A program made the position numbers and the translations under genes. From the NCBI GenBank assembly GCA_041306075.1, contig JBFYKH010000068.1:1-21168 (forward strand): 21,168 nucleotides of DNA, in the 5' to 3' direction. Below, in pieces: positions 8,742-16,881 of this stretch. Every line of letters starts with the position of its first letter. The first letter of the stretch is position 1. The stretch is from JAHIYG01 sp041306075 (lineage in GTDB: Archaea > Altiarchaeota > Altiarchaeia > IMC4 > SCGC-AAA252-I15). The notes under the pieces are model-generated. The model was not told where the DNA came from. It made no database searches and saw nothing but the letters and a program-made list of their open reading frames with translations.

Positions 8742-9811
8742 TGAGTCGCCTTCGCCTTCAGGGCTAGCATCCGCGCGGCTTCGGCCATGACTTCCGCCGT
8801 CACGTAGCCGACGAGCCTGCCGCCGTCGGAGACGAGGACGAGCCTGCCGGACAAAACCGCCTTGAGAGCGTCGGCTGCCTGCGCTTTGGCGTCGAGGGCC
8901 TCGTAGTCCACGCCGGCGGCGTCCTCCATCCTCGCTTCCGGCTTCGCGGCGTCGGCTGCCCCCATGTCGAATACCCTCTTGAGCGCGCCGTCGGATGAGA
9001 CGACAGCGTAGATTCTCCTGCCTCTCCTGTGGACTGTAGAGAGGAACTCCCCCCACGTCAGGCTGCCCGAGACGTAGGCGTAGTCGGTGGCCGCCACGTC
9101 CGCCAGCTTAGAGCCGGCCAGGAGCCTCCTCAGGTTGACGTAGTTCAGCTCGCTTCCGCCGGCCCAGGTGAGGAACACTCCGAGGAGTACCCACCAGAGG
9201 TTGACGGTCAGGATGCCGGCTACGGCGAGGAGGGTGAAGATGAGCCTCCCCGTCAGGGTGGCGGCCCACGTCGCCTTCGCGTAGTCCATCCAGAGGGCGA
9301 GCACCCCCCTGAGGACCCTTCCCCCGTCCATGGGGAAGGCGGGCAGCATGTTGAAGCCCCCGAGGAGCATGTTCAACGAGACCAGGACGGAGAGAACGCT
9401 CACCGCGCTGTCCATGCCGTAGCTCCCGGAGAAGACCACCTCGACGACCCTGTCGAAGCCCATGAACCCGGAGTCCAGGTAGGCCAGGAGGGCGAGGCAG
9501 ACCGCCGCGACCATGAAGTTGAACATCGGCCCGGCGATGGAAACCTTTATCTCGAGGACCGGGTCCTCTGGCAGGTCTATGCTCGCGAGGCCGCCTATGG
9601 GCAGGAGGGTTATCCTCTGGACGCTGACGCCGTGGACGACGGCGACGAACGAGTGTATGAGCTCGTGCGCGAGGACTACGGTGAAGACGAGGGCGAAGAA
9701 GAGGAACGCCTGGAGGCCGGCGAGGAAGAGGAGCGCGAACAGGAGGATGAACGTTAGGTGGAGCTCGATGGATATCCCCCAAACCCTGAATGCCGGGTAG
9801 CTCCAGCGCAT
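8735..9811 (-). CDS. Site-2 protease family zinc metalloprotease (M50) with C-terminal CBS-like region
   Basis: This is a 358-residue intramembrane protease. H49-ELI-H53 in a hydrophobic segment is the zinc-binding HExxH motif. The second conserved motif, FNMLPAFPMDGGR, supplies the third zinc ligand D162. Hydrophobic segments occupy about 18-60, 90-112, 133-152 and 180-210. Residues about 225-345 resemble a diverged CBS-domain pair (for example GRLVLVSDGGRLVGYVT). Archaeal S2P enzymes such as that of Methanocaldococcus have the same core-plus-CBS layout and a similar length. Family members cleave membrane-embedded substrates, and the CBS part may sense nucleotides; the substrate here is unknown. 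The gene starts 3 nt after the ilvN stop, with a GAGGGG ribosome-binding sequence overlapping the end of ilvN, so the two are one operon. Confidence 0.92.
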   Translation of the reverse strand: MRWSYPAFRVWGISIELHLTFILLFALLFLAGLQAFLFFALVFTVVLAHELIHSFVAVVHGVSVQRITLLPIGGLASIDLPEDPVLEIKVSIAGPMFNFMVAAVCLALLAYLDSGFMGFDRVVEVVFSGSYGMDSAVSVLSVLVSLNMLLGGFNMLPAFPMDGGRVLRGVLALWMDYAKATWAATLTGRLIFTLLAVAGILTVNLWWVLLGVFLTWAGGSELNYVNLRRLLAGSKLADVAATDYAYVSGSLTWGEFLSTVHRRGRRIYAVVSSDGALKRVFDMGAADAAKPEARMEDAAGVDYEALDAKAQAADALKAVLSGRLVLVSDGGRLVGYVTAEVMAEAARMLALKAKATQL

Positions 9812-9814
9812 CGG

Positions 9815-10303
9815 CTAACCCCTCTGCATGGCTGTCGCCCCGGTCCGGGCTATCTCCTTTATGCCGAGCGTCCTCATTATGGCGAGGAAGGCGTTTATCT
9901 TCCTCGTGTCGCCGATTATCTCGACGGACATCGACGCCGGGCTCACGTCGACGATGTTGCCCCTGAAGACGTTCGCGTACTGTATCACCTGCGCCTTCTG
10001 CTTCTCGGAGGGGGTGCTGACCTTCACGATGCACAGCTCCCTCAAGACGGTCTCGTCGGGCGCTATGTCCGAGACCTTGATGACGTTCACGAGCTTGTTC
10101 ATCTGCTTGCTGATCTGCTCGAGTATCCTGTCGTCCCCGCGGGTCACGATAGTCATCCTCGCTATCTCGGGATGGTCCGTGGCGCCGACGGTGATGCTCT
10201 CTATGTTGAACTTCCTCCTCGCGAAAAGGGAGGCTATCCTCTGCAGGACACCAGGCTTGTGCTCCACAAGGGCCGTGAAAACGTGCGTGCGCTCCTCACC
10301 CAT
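9815..10303 (-). CDS. ilvN: Acetolactate synthase small (regulatory) subunit
   Basis: This is a 162-residue protein of the usual full length for IlvN/IlvH. An ACT domain fills about residues 6-80 (HVFTALVEHKPGVLQRIASL, then FNIESITVG), followed by the characteristic second domain with ELCIVKV and a MSVEIIGDTRKINAFL stretch. The subunit activates the catalytic acetolactate synthase subunit and confers valine feedback in branched-chain amino acid synthesis. No catalytic subunit or other ilv/leu gene lies in the window, so its partner must be encoded elsewhere. It is transcribed away from aIF2-alpha and is followed closely by the site-2 protease gene. ATG 10303 is the chosen start; an ATG 13 nt upstream is out of frame. 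Confidence 0.93.
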   Translation of the reverse strand: MGEERTHVFTALVEHKPGVLQRIASLFARRKFNIESITVGATDHPEIARMTIVTRGDDRILEQISKQMNKLVNVIKVSDIAPDETVLRELCIVKVSTPSEKQKAQVIQYANVFRGNIVDVSPASMSVEIIGDTRKINAFLAIMRTLGIKEIARTGATAMQRG

Positions 10304-10341
10304 TTTTAACCGCCATGTGCTTAATCATAGTAGCATAATCG

Positions 10342-10351
10342 GTAATATAAG
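10342..10351 (-). promoter_or_regulatory. Possible TATA box of the ilvN-protease operon
   Basis: The minus-strand sequence CTTATATTAC lies directly before the aIF2-alpha start codon, about 43 nt from the ilvN ATG. This would give a leader of roughly 17 nt with no clear Shine-Dalgarno site. For aIF2-alpha on the other strand only a weak AT-rich run (TTAATCAT near 10321-10328) lies at the expected distance. Confidence 0.35.
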
Positions 10352-11149
10352 ATGGCATCCTCGGAATATCCGGAGCAGGGGGAACTCGTCCTCGGTACTG
10401 TGAAGAACATATTCAACCAGGGCGCTTTCATCGACCTGGACGAGTACCCGGGCAAGAGGGGCATGCTCCACATAACGGAGATAAGCCTCAAGTGGGTCAG
10501 GAACATACGCGACTACGTGAAGGAGGAGCAGAAGGTCGTCCTCCTGGTGCTGCGCCTCGACCCCGGCCGCGGCCACATAGACCTGTCCCTGAGGCGGGTG
10601 AACGACAGCCAGCGGAAGATAAAGCTGCAGCAGGTCAAGCAGAAGCAGAGGGCCGCTAAGCTCATGGAGGTGATGGCCGCCGAGCTTAAGCTGGCTCCGG
10701 AGGACATCAAGGCCAGGGTCGGCCAGGCGCTCTCGTCCTACGAGTCCGCCTATGCGGGCCTCGAGGCCATAGCCGCGGACAACTCCCTGGCGGACAGGCT
10801 GGACCTGGAGCCGAAGCTCAGGAAGAAGCTCCTCGAGCTCGTGGTGAAGAGCATCAAGGCCCCGGCTGTCGACATAACCGGGTACGCGGAGCTCCACAGC
10901 TTCGAATCCGACGGCGTCTCGGCCATCAGGGCCGCGCTCTCGGAGATACTCAAGCACAAGCCCAACGACTGCCAGATGGAGCTCACATACGTGTCCGCCC
11001 CGCTCTACCGGGTGAAGGTCACGGCCGCCGACTACAAGTCCGCGGAGAAGGCGCTGAGGACCGCCGTCGACCAGGGGATACGGCACGTCGAAGCCAACCG
11101 CGGGGCCGGAGTTTTCCACCGGGAGCTGCCGGTCAGCATGAACAAATGA
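10352..11149 (+). CDS. eif2a: Archaeal translation initiation factor 2 subunit alpha (aIF2-alpha)
   Basis: This is a 265-residue protein of normal length for the archaeal factor. Residues about 8-85 are the S1-type OB fold (GELVLGTVKNIFNQGAFIDL, then GMLHITEIS and GHIDLSLRRV). A helical middle domain follows to about 175, then the C-terminal alpha-beta domain that contacts the gamma subunit. aIF2 delivers the initiator Met-tRNA to the small ribosomal subunit. The region matching the eukaryotic regulatory serine loop reads EISLKWVRNI. The stop overlaps the next start as ATGA, so aNop10 is translated from the same mRNA. The order aIF2-alpha, Nop10, PAC2 is a familiar archaeal arrangement and strongly supports the identification. 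Confidence 0.97.
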   Translation: MASSEYPEQGELVLGTVKNIFNQGAFIDLDEYPGKRGMLHITEISLKWVRNIRDYVKEEQKVVLLVLRLDPGRGHIDLSLRRVNDSQRKIKLQQVKQKQRAAKLMEVMAAELKLAPEDIKARVGQALSSYESAYAGLEAIAADNSLADRLDLEPKLRKKLLELVVKSIKAPAVDITGYAELHSFESDGVSAIRAALSEILKHKPNDCQMELTYVSAPLYRVKVTAADYKSAEKALRTAVDQGIRHVEANRGAGVFHRELPVSMNK

Positions 11150-11307
11150 AAATCCACAAGTGCCCGGGCTGCGGCTCGTACACGCTGAAGGGCGCATGCC
11201 CCAAATGCGGCTCCCAGACGAACCCCGTGGGGCCGGCGAGATACTCACCGGAGGACCGCTACGGGAGGTACCGGAGGATGATGAAGGAGGAGATGCGCAG
11301 TGGATGA
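11146..11307 (+). CDS. nop10: Ribosome biogenesis / H/ACA RNP protein Nop10
   Basis: This is a 53-residue gene read directly from the sequence. It begins MKIHKCPGCGSYTLK and has a zinc-ribbon made of C6, C9, C18 and C21. The linker NPVGPARYSPEDRYGRYRR is the typical Nop10 peptide that lies along the pseudouridine synthase Cbf5. The protein is part of the archaeal H/ACA particle that guides rRNA pseudouridylation. The start codon overlaps the aIF2-alpha stop by 4 nt, and the 3' end overlaps the PAC2 gene by 8 nt, so translation is probably coupled. The short length is normal for this family. Confidence 0.96.
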   Translation: MKIHKCPGCGSYTLKGACPKCGSQTNPVGPARYSPEDRYGRYRRMMKEEMRSG

Positions 11308-12064
11308 CGTGGTGGTCAACGTCCTGGAGCGGCCCGACCTCAAGGACACGGTCATGGTCGAGGGGCTCCCGGGCATAGGCCTCGTAGGCAAGCTCGCCGG
11401 AGACCACATGAAGGACGAGCTGAAGGCCGTGAAGTTCGCGGAGATACTATCCCCCTACCTGCCTCCGCAGGTGAACATCCAGGACGACGGCACCGTCAAG
11501 CTAGTCAACATGGAGCTCTACTACTGGCGGGGGCAGCGAGACCTGATATTCCTGGTGGGCGACTTCCAGGGCCTCACCCCCGACAGCCAGTACCAGCTAG
11601 CCGAGAGGACTCTAGACCTGGCGCAGGAATTCGGGGTTACGAGGATATACACGCTCGGAGGCCTCGGCACCGGCGCCATAACGAGCAGTCCGCGCGTCTT
11701 CGGCGCAGCCACCTCCACGAACCTGGTGGCGGAACTCGAGAAGTACGGCGTCATATTCAAGGGAGGCGGCGCCATATTCGGGGCGAGCGGACTCCTCCTC
11801 GGCCTCGCGATGCCCCGGAAAATAGACGCGATATGCCTGATGGGCGAGACCCACGGCCAGATTATCGACGCGAAGAGCGCGGAGGCGGTCCTCGAAGTCC
11901 TCACCCGGATACTCGGCGTCCCCGTGAACATGGACGAGATAGAAAAGAAGGCGAAGCAGACCGAGGAGCAGCTCAGCCAGATGAGCAAGATGATATCCAG
12001 CCACAAAAAAGCCGCGGAACGGCAGCAGCAGATAAGCAACGAGAGCCCGAGCTACATCCGCTGA
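11300..12064 (+). CDS. Proteasome assembly chaperone (PAC2) family protein
   Basis: This is a 254-residue protein. Residues about 15-215 show PAC2-family features: VEGLPGIGLVGKLAGDH near the N terminus, LGGLGTG in the middle, then a GGGAIFGASGLLLGLA loop and a MGETHG motif. Residues about 215-245 are a charged, Gln/Lys/Glu-rich helix, probably a coiled coil. Eukaryotic relatives help assemble proteasome rings; archaeal members of this group are less well defined, so the role is inferred. The chosen start is GTG at 11300, preceded 7 nt upstream by a strong GGAGGAG ribosome-binding site within nop10. The extreme C terminus (SYIR) is not a clear HbYX proteasome-docking motif. The 3' end overlaps the convergent methyltransferase gene by 13 nt. 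Confidence 0.92.
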   Translation: MDDVVVNVLERPDLKDTVMVEGLPGIGLVGKLAGDHMKDELKAVKFAEILSPYLPPQVNIQDDGTVKLVNMELYYWRGQRDLIFLVGDFQGLTPDSQYQLAERTLDLAQEFGVTRIYTLGGLGTGAITSSPRVFGAATSTNLVAELEKYGVIFKGGGAIFGASGLLLGLAMPRKIDAICLMGETHGQIIDAKSAEAVLEVLTRILGVPVNMDEIEKKAKQTEEQLSQMSKMISSHKKAAERQQQISNESPSYIR

Positions 12065-12837
12065 TTACGCCGGATGCGCGCGCCGTGCCCGTCCAGCACG
12101 ATGACGACCCCGTTCCCGAAACTCCTGAAGAATGCGTCCGCGATTTCGACGAAGGGCAGGTAGCAGCGCAGGAGGGGCGGCCGCGATACGATGAAGTCGT
12201 GGACGGCCCAGTTGACGAAATACAGGAGGAACATGTGGGTCCTGATGTAGCTGATGCGCGCGCCCGCCTCCGACGCCAAATCGGCGACCTCCTTCAAATC
12301 CATCTCGTTCGCGTACTCCACGCCCTCCTCCGGGCGGATGAGCCCCAGCGCCCTGCCCGCCTTCGAGAGCGCGCACCTGCGGCGGTCGACGACGCAGACC
12401 TTGTCCGCGACCCTCATGGCCTCCCGCAGGCATGCCGCTATGTCGTCCATGTGGTGGAGGGAGTTGTAAAGCACGGCGACGTCGAAGGCCCCGTCCTTGA
12501 ACGGCATCCCCATGCCGTCGGCCAGCGCGACGAGGCGCCGGTCCCCGGCAGGCATCCTCCTTGCGTACTCGTCGAGCGCCTTCTCCGAGACGTCGATGTT
12601 GGCGGCCGTGAACGGGCCGGACAGCTGGGCGAGCCGCCTTATCTCCCTGCCTTGGCCTCCGCCGACGAAGAGGACGTCCGCCCCGGCGAGCGGGCCGGTG
12701 CCGTCCAAGAGAACGCTGGCGAGCCTCGAGTGCATGGCGTCGAAAAGGGGGCCTATGTCCTCGCCCATCTCCCTGACGCATGCGCCCGTCGAGCGCCTGC
12801 CGAGCCCCCTGCTTATCCTCGCCTTAGCGTCTTTCAT
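12052..12837 (-). CDS. Class I SAM-dependent methyltransferase
   Basis: This is a 261-residue protein with the Rossmann methyltransferase motifs. Motif I is VLFVGGGQGREIRRL (about 55-69), motif II is the acidic NIDVSEKAL stretch near 80-88, and the D-V-A-V-L-YNSLHHMDD segment (about 119-131) corresponds to the post-II motif of Methyltransf_11-type enzymes. The C-terminal third is hydrophobic and basic, with FLLYFVNWAVHDFIV. The substrate is unknown; the neighbouring glycan and radical SAM genes suggest a lipid, sugar or isoprenoid acceptor, by inference. It stands alone on the minus strand and converges on the PAC2 gene with a 13-nt coding overlap. Its 5' end faces the radical SAM gene across a 76-nt gap that holds a palindromic TATA element usable in either direction. 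Confidence 0.85.
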   Translation of the reverse strand: MKDAKARISRGLGRRSTGACVREMGEDIGPLFDAMHSRLASVLLDGTGPLAGADVLFVGGGQGREIRRLAQLSGPFTAANIDVSEKALDEYARRMPAGDRRLVALADGMGMPFKDGAFDVAVLYNSLHHMDDIAACLREAMRVADKVCVVDRRRCALSKAGRALGLIRPEEGVEYANEMDLKEVADLASEAGARISYIRTHMFLLYFVNWAVHDFIVSRPPLLRCYLPFVEIADAFFRSFGNGVVIVLDGHGARIRRNQRM

Positions 12838-12880
12838 ACGATGCGTAAACTATGCAAGGAATCCTGGCTTAATCAGCGCA

Positions 12881-12892
12881 CGTATATATACG
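12881..12892 (+). promoter_or_regulatory. Perfectly palindromic TATA box
   Basis: CGTATATATACG is its own reverse complement. Its centre is 27-28 nt upstream of ATG 12914, which fits a leaderless transcript of the radical SAM gene. On the minus strand it lies about 50 nt upstream of the methyltransferase ATG at 12837, leaving a leader of about 23 nt. One element could therefore serve both divergent genes. Confidence 0.55.
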
Positions 12893-12893
12893 T

Positions 12894-12913
12894 CCTAAGG
12901 CATTTTCCTTAGG
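12894..12913. repeat. 7-bp inverted repeat between TATA box and start codon
   Basis: CCTAAGG (12894-12900) and CCTTAGG (12907-12913) are perfect inverted copies separated by CATTTT. The element fills the space between the palindromic TATA box and ATG 12914. It therefore covers the predicted transcription start and is a candidate operator. As RNA it would be mostly untranscribed if the mRNA is leaderless, which favours a DNA-binding role. Confidence 0.5.
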
Positions 12914-14497
12914 ATGGAGGAGACTGGCCCGCGCCAAGGGGATTTTCAGGTCCTTCTCGTGTCAACACTGTCCGAGGTCTCCTCATACGGGCTGAGGTGC
13001 CTCGCGTCCCTCCTCAACGGCCGCGGCATAAGCACAGACCTCCTTTTCGCGGTGGCCGTCAGCAGGTTCGACAACGCAGTCCGGAAGAAGTCCCACGGCG
13101 TGTTCGACGAACGGTTCGTCTCGAACTTCATCGAGTTCGTCAGGCCGTACAGTCTGGTCGGCTTCACAGTCTTCACCGACAACCTCCCTGAGTGCATACA
13201 GCTGAGCGAGGCGATAAGGAGGCGTTACCCCGGGAAGAAGATAATATTCGGCGGAATCCATGCGACGGTGGCGCCGAGGGAGTGCCTGGGGTACGCGGAT
13301 TACGTCTGCGTCGGCGACGGGTTCATCTCATTCCCGGAACTGGTCATGTCCCTGGCGGGGGCCCGCAAGGGGGCCGCGCAGGACGGGGGCGGCGCGCACG
13401 GGGGGCTGCCGGCTGGGATATGGGGGAACGCGTCGGGGGCGGTCAGCGAGAACGGGGTCGGCAGGACCCTCATGGAACTGGACGAGCTGCCGTACCCAAC
13501 ATACGACGCGCGCAGGACGTTCATCCGCACGCCGGGCAATGGGATAGTCAACGTCGGAAAAAAGGAGCTCGATCGGCACCTGGGGCTCTCGTATTATACG
13601 ATGATGTCGATAGGCTGTCCGTATTCCTGCACATACTGCTGCAACACCGTTCTGAAACGGTTGACGCCAGAAGGCAAGATTGTCAGATGGCATTCCCCCG
13701 AGTACATAGTGGGGGAAATAGCGGCCGCTAGGGAGGCGTACGGGTTCCAGAGCGTCTGGTTCATGGACGACGCGTTCATAGCGATGGGGGACGACATGTT
13801 CGAGCGGTTCATACGGCTCTACACGGAGAAGGTCGGGCTGCCGTTCGTAATCGGGGGCATCATCCCGACCATAGCCCTCCGGCACAGGGGCCGGGTAGAG
13901 CGGCTCATCGACGCCGGGATGGTGCGGGGCAGGATAGGCGTCCAGTCGGGGAGCGAGAGGATGCTCCGGAGTTACCGGAGGGTCCAATCCAACGACGAGG
14001 TGGTGGCGGTCTCGAGGATATTCTCAGCGGCGTCCGGCAGGGGTGTCAGGGCCTCATACGACATAATACTGGACGGCTTCTCAGAGGAGCCCCGGGACGT
14101 CCTCGACACGCTGAAGCTTGTGAACCTCCTCTCGCGGCCGATAATGCTGAACCTGTTCTCCCTCAGGGTGTACCCGGGCACCGAACTTCACGAAATCACC
14201 GGGATGCCTTACGACCGGGATAACGGGTATCTGGCGTGCCAGCCGACACTGGGCAACATGCTCATCAACACGGTCAACTTCATCAGGACCCCGCGGTTCG
14301 TCATGCGGCGCATCGAGTCGGACCCGTCGGTCCTCAACAGGCGGGTTCCGAGGCTGCTGGCGAGAACGTTAGATTGGATGGCGATATCCCAGAGGATCTG
14401 GTCCCAGGTGGTCACGGGGGCGAACGGCAGGATACCCCTCGTCTTCGTGTACCTCATCAAGCTCAAGGGCAGGCTATCCCGCCCGGCGGCCAATTGA
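12914..14497 (+). CDS. B12-binding-type radical SAM protein
   Basis: This is a 527-residue protein. Residues about 10-150 resemble the N-terminal cobalamin-binding Rossmann domain of this class (FGGIHATVAPRE, then ADYVCVGDGF). The radical SAM core starts near 225 with C235-PYS-C239-TY-C242, the CxxxCxxC site that binds a 4Fe-4S cluster. Later core elements include VWFMDDAFI, RIGVQSGSERML and ASYDIILDGF. A Gly/Ala-rich spacer at about 148-180 separates the domains. Members modify lipids, isoprenoids, peptides or sugars by radical chemistry; the substrate here is unknown. The domain with the cobalamin His motif (DxHxxG) is not evident, as is common in this subgroup. It is a single plus-strand gene whose 3' end overlaps the convergent glycosyltransferase gene by 24 nt. 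Confidence 0.88.
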   Translation: MEETGPRQGDFQVLLVSTLSEVSSYGLRCLASLLNGRGISTDLLFAVAVSRFDNAVRKKSHGVFDERFVSNFIEFVRPYSLVGFTVFTDNLPECIQLSEAIRRRYPGKKIIFGGIHATVAPRECLGYADYVCVGDGFISFPELVMSLAGARKGAAQDGGGAHGGLPAGIWGNASGAVSENGVGRTLMELDELPYPTYDARRTFIRTPGNGIVNVGKKELDRHLGLSYYTMMSIGCPYSCTYCCNTVLKRLTPEGKIVRWHSPEYIVGEIAAAREAYGFQSVWFMDDAFIAMGDDMFERFIRLYTEKVGLPFVIGGIIPTIALRHRGRVERLIDAGMVRGRIGVQSGSERMLRSYRRVQSNDEVVAVSRIFSAASGRGVRASYDIILDGFSEEPRDVLDTLKLVNLLSRPIMLNLFSLRVYPGTELHEITGMPYDRDNGYLACQPTLGNMLINTVNFIRTPRFVMRRIESDPSVLNRRVPRLLARTLDWMAISQRIWSQVVTGANGRIPLVFVYLIKLKGRLSRPAAN

Positions 14498-15355
14498 ACG
14501 GCAGCGGGCGTGCAGATAACCCGCCGCCGTCGCGGCCTGGGAGGCTGTGACGAGCATGACGGCCGCGGCCCTCTCCACCCCCCGGTACCTAGACATCACC
14601 CGGAGGTACAGGCCCAGGTAATCCTTGGCCCGTAGGCCGCGCAGTCCTGGGTGGAGGGTTGCGAGCCTCCTGGCGGCCTTCCCGTAGTTGAAGTGTTTCC
14701 TGGCGAAATCCAGCGCGGTTATCCTGCGGTCGTGGTAGACCTCAACGCCCTCCAAGAGCCGGAGTCTCCCTCCCGATGCGACCATCCTGTAGCAGACGTC
14801 CCCGTCCTCTCCGCCCGCTTCCGGAAAGGACTCGTCGAAGCCGCCGACTTTCATCAGCGCCTTCCTGAGGAAGCCGGCGTTGCACGTGCTCAGGAAGGTG
14901 GTTCCCGAGGCGCCGGAAAACGAGTCGTAGTACCAGTTGAACATCTCCGAGTTGACCCTAGAGAGTATGCCGTCGTCGGCCGCGCTTGTGACATGGCCTC
15001 CCATGCCGTCGAAACCCCCGGGTTCGTCCCAGAACCTGCATACCCCCGCGAGCCAATGTCGGGGCGGGACGCTGTCGTCGTCGAGGAAGAGGACGACCTC
15101 CCCCCTTGAAAGCTCCACCCCCCGGTTCCTGGCGGCTGCAGCCCCGGCGCCCCCGGCCAGACGTTCGCACCTGACGTCGAACGAGAATCCCCCCATGCCT
15201 TCGCATCCGCGCCCTCCGGGGGCCCTATCGAAAACAACGATGACCTCGAAGTCGCTTCTGCCGGGTCTCTGTCCATCGAGCGCCGCGAGGCAGTCGTCAA
15301 GGTCCTTCGAGCGGCTGCGCGCCGGTATCACTATGGAAAACCTGGGTGGTTTCAT
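14474..15355 (-). CDS. Family 2 glycosyltransferase
   Basis: This is a 293-residue GT-A fold enzyme. It begins MKPPRFSIVIPAR, with the usual N-terminal strand. Residues 74-79 give AARNRG, residues 92-94 are the DDD metal/nucleotide-sugar motif (LFLDDDS), and residues 181-184 give GGED, the region carrying the catalytic base. The C-terminal 100 residues are basic, with HFNYGKAARR and a hydrophobic stretch near 255-275. It probably transfers a sugar from a nucleotide donor at the cytoplasmic membrane face. The chosen start at 15355 overlaps the stop of the upstream radical SAM gene as ATGA. The frame stays open further upstream, but that peptide lies inside the radical SAM gene and does not look like protein. 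The 3' end overlaps the convergent plus-strand radical SAM gene by 24 nt. Confidence 0.9.
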   Translation of the reverse strand: MKPPRFSIVIPARSRSKDLDDCLAALDGQRPGRSDFEVIVVFDRAPGGRGCEGMGGFSFDVRCERLAGGAGAAAARNRGVELSRGEVVLFLDDDSVPPRHWLAGVCRFWDEPGGFDGMGGHVTSAADDGILSRVNSEMFNWYYDSFSGASGTTFLSTCNAGFLRKALMKVGGFDESFPEAGGEDGDVCYRMVASGGRLRLLEGVEVYHDRRITALDFARKHFNYGKAARRLATLHPGLRGLRAKDYLGLYLRVMSRYRGVERAAAVMLVTASQAATAAGYLHARCRSIGRRAG

Positions 15356-16881
15356 TTTCTCACGTAGCGCGTCCCATCGTAGTCTATTGTCCTCCTGACT
15401 ATCCTGGCCAGGGAATGCGCGTTCCCCACGCGTCTTGCCAGGAGCGCGGGGTTCCTCAGGCCTTTCGCAAGCATCCTCCTGTAGGCTTTGGCGGTTAAGG
15501 CTCTGCTTAGGCGCTCTACGTCCCCTGAGGAGAATTCCTCCGTGGATATGAGCGACCTGCCGTCTGACACGGTGGACTCCGAAAGGCTTCGCGGGGTGAC
15601 CTCCCCGGAGAGGTAACCCTTCTGCGAGCATATCCTGTACAGTTCGGTCCCGTATACCGGCGTGGCTATGAAGTTTACCGGCTCCACGTCATAATCATCC
15701 AAGAGCCGCAGGGCGTATTCCACCGTCCTGTTCATGGACTTGAGGTCCTCGCCCGGGAGCCCGAGTACGTAGAACGCCCTCAGTGGCAGCTTCGCCGCCC
15801 TGCACCTTGAGGCGAACTCCTCCGCATCGGAGAGCGACAGCCCCTTATGGACGACCTCGTCCAGCACCCTCTGGTCTCCGGACTCCACGCCGATGGTCAG
15901 CGATTTGCATCCGGACTCCCTCATCCCGGCGAGCAGCCGTACGCTTAACCCGGAATCGGCCCTCACTCCGTTGGGGGTGTCCCAGGTAATCCCTGTCTCG
16001 CGCAGCCTCCCCATAATAGGGATGAACCTGGAAGGCTCAAGCAGGAGATTGTCGTCCTCGAAGTGTATGTGCCTCGCGCCGTACCTGCCGTGCAGCAGGT
16101 CTATGTGGCGCACGACGTACTCGGGGGAGTGGGCCCTCCACCGCCTGCCCATTGTCCCTGATATCGAGCAGAACACGCAGTTGTACGGGCATCCCCTGCT
16201 CGTAATCATCGAGACGCTTCGGTCCACGTCCCTCCCCCTGGAGTAGACCCCCCGCCTCGAGAGCGTGAGGTACTCCTCCATGTCGACGAGGTGGTACGCC
16301 GGGAAGGGTATGTCGTCGAGCCGCTCTACCCGGAGCCCCTCGCCCGTGTCGCGCATGCCGTCCCCCGCCCTGTAGACTATGCCTTTCACGTCGTCCATCC
16401 TCCCTGCTCCCCTGCGGGCGTCAATCAACGCCCGAGCTGTCAGCTCGCCCTCGCCCTTGACGGCCACGTCTATGGACTTGCAGACTTCCATGAGGTGTGC
16501 GCCCCTAGAGCAGGCGTTCGACCCGCCGAGGACTACGAGTATGCTGTCGTCGACCTCCTTGACCTGGTCGGCGACAGAGACGGCGTTGTCCTCCTGCGCG
16601 GCGAACTGGCTGCCGATGCCGACTATGTCCGGCCTTGCAGCCCTAACCCGCCGCTGAACCTCCTGCGCCGGCAGGCCATATCCCACATTGCCTGCGCTTT
16701 TGTAGGGCCCCGAACCCTCGCAGACCATGCAGTCCAAGACCTCCACCTTTGAGCCTCCCGCCTCCAGGACTGAGGCGACGTAGAGGAGGCCGAGCGGCAG
16801 CCCTATCGAGCCGGAGCTGGACGCCCTGTAGCTCTTCGGGTAGAACGTCTGGCCGGGGTTTATCAGGAGCACTTTTTCCAT
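15352..16881 (-). CDS. B12-binding-type radical SAM protein
   Basis: This is a 509-residue protein that starts MEKVLLINPGQ. The IGLPLGLLYVASVLE stretch (about 26-40) and VVLGGSNACSRG (about 116-127) mark the N-terminal B12-binding-like domain. C231-PYN-C235-VF-C238 is the radical SAM cluster site. IHFEDDNLLL, LTIGVESGDQRVLDE and FYVLGLPGED are typical later core elements. About 100 C-terminal residues after the core are unrecognised and could bind substrate. ATG 16881 is chosen because it overlaps the preceding stop by one base (TGATG) and matches the usual N terminus; an open extension to 17178 is antisense-like and rejected. It is the middle gene of a three-gene operon with a second radical SAM gene upstream and a glycosyltransferase downstream, so lipid or glycan processing is likely. 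Confidence 0.9.
   Translation of the reverse strand: MEKVLLINPGQTFYPKSYRASSSGSIGLPLGLLYVASVLEAGGSKVEVLDCMVCEGSGPYKSAGNVGYGLPAQEVQRRVRAARPDIVGIGSQFAAQEDNAVSVADQVKEVDDSILVVLGGSNACSRGAHLMEVCKSIDVAVKGEGELTARALIDARRGAGRMDDVKGIVYRAGDGMRDTGEGLRVERLDDIPFPAYHLVDMEEYLTLSRRGVYSRGRDVDRSVSMITSRGCPYNCVFCSISGTMGRRWRAHSPEYVVRHIDLLHGRYGARHIHFEDDNLLLEPSRFIPIMGRLRETGITWDTPNGVRADSGLSVRLLAGMRESGCKSLTIGVESGDQRVLDEVVHKGLSLSDAEEFASRCRAAKLPLRAFYVLGLPGEDLKSMNRTVEYALRLLDDYDVEPVNFIATPVYGTELYRICSQKGYLSGEVTPRSLSESTVSDGRSLISTEEFSSGDVERLSRALTAKAYRRMLAKGLRNPALLARRVGNAHSLARIVRRTIDYDGTRYVRK

Noticed and set aside
12051..12064. C-terminal HbYX proteasome-docking motif in the PAC2 protein
   Set aside because: The last residues are SYIR, which puts Tyr third from the end rather than second.
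15356..15631. N-terminal extension of the GT2 glycosyltransferase by about 92 codons
   Set aside because: It lies wholly within the radical SAM gene in another frame, its peptide is Arg/Gly-rich without family likeness, and ATG 15355 gives the normal GT2 N terminus with an ATGA overlap.
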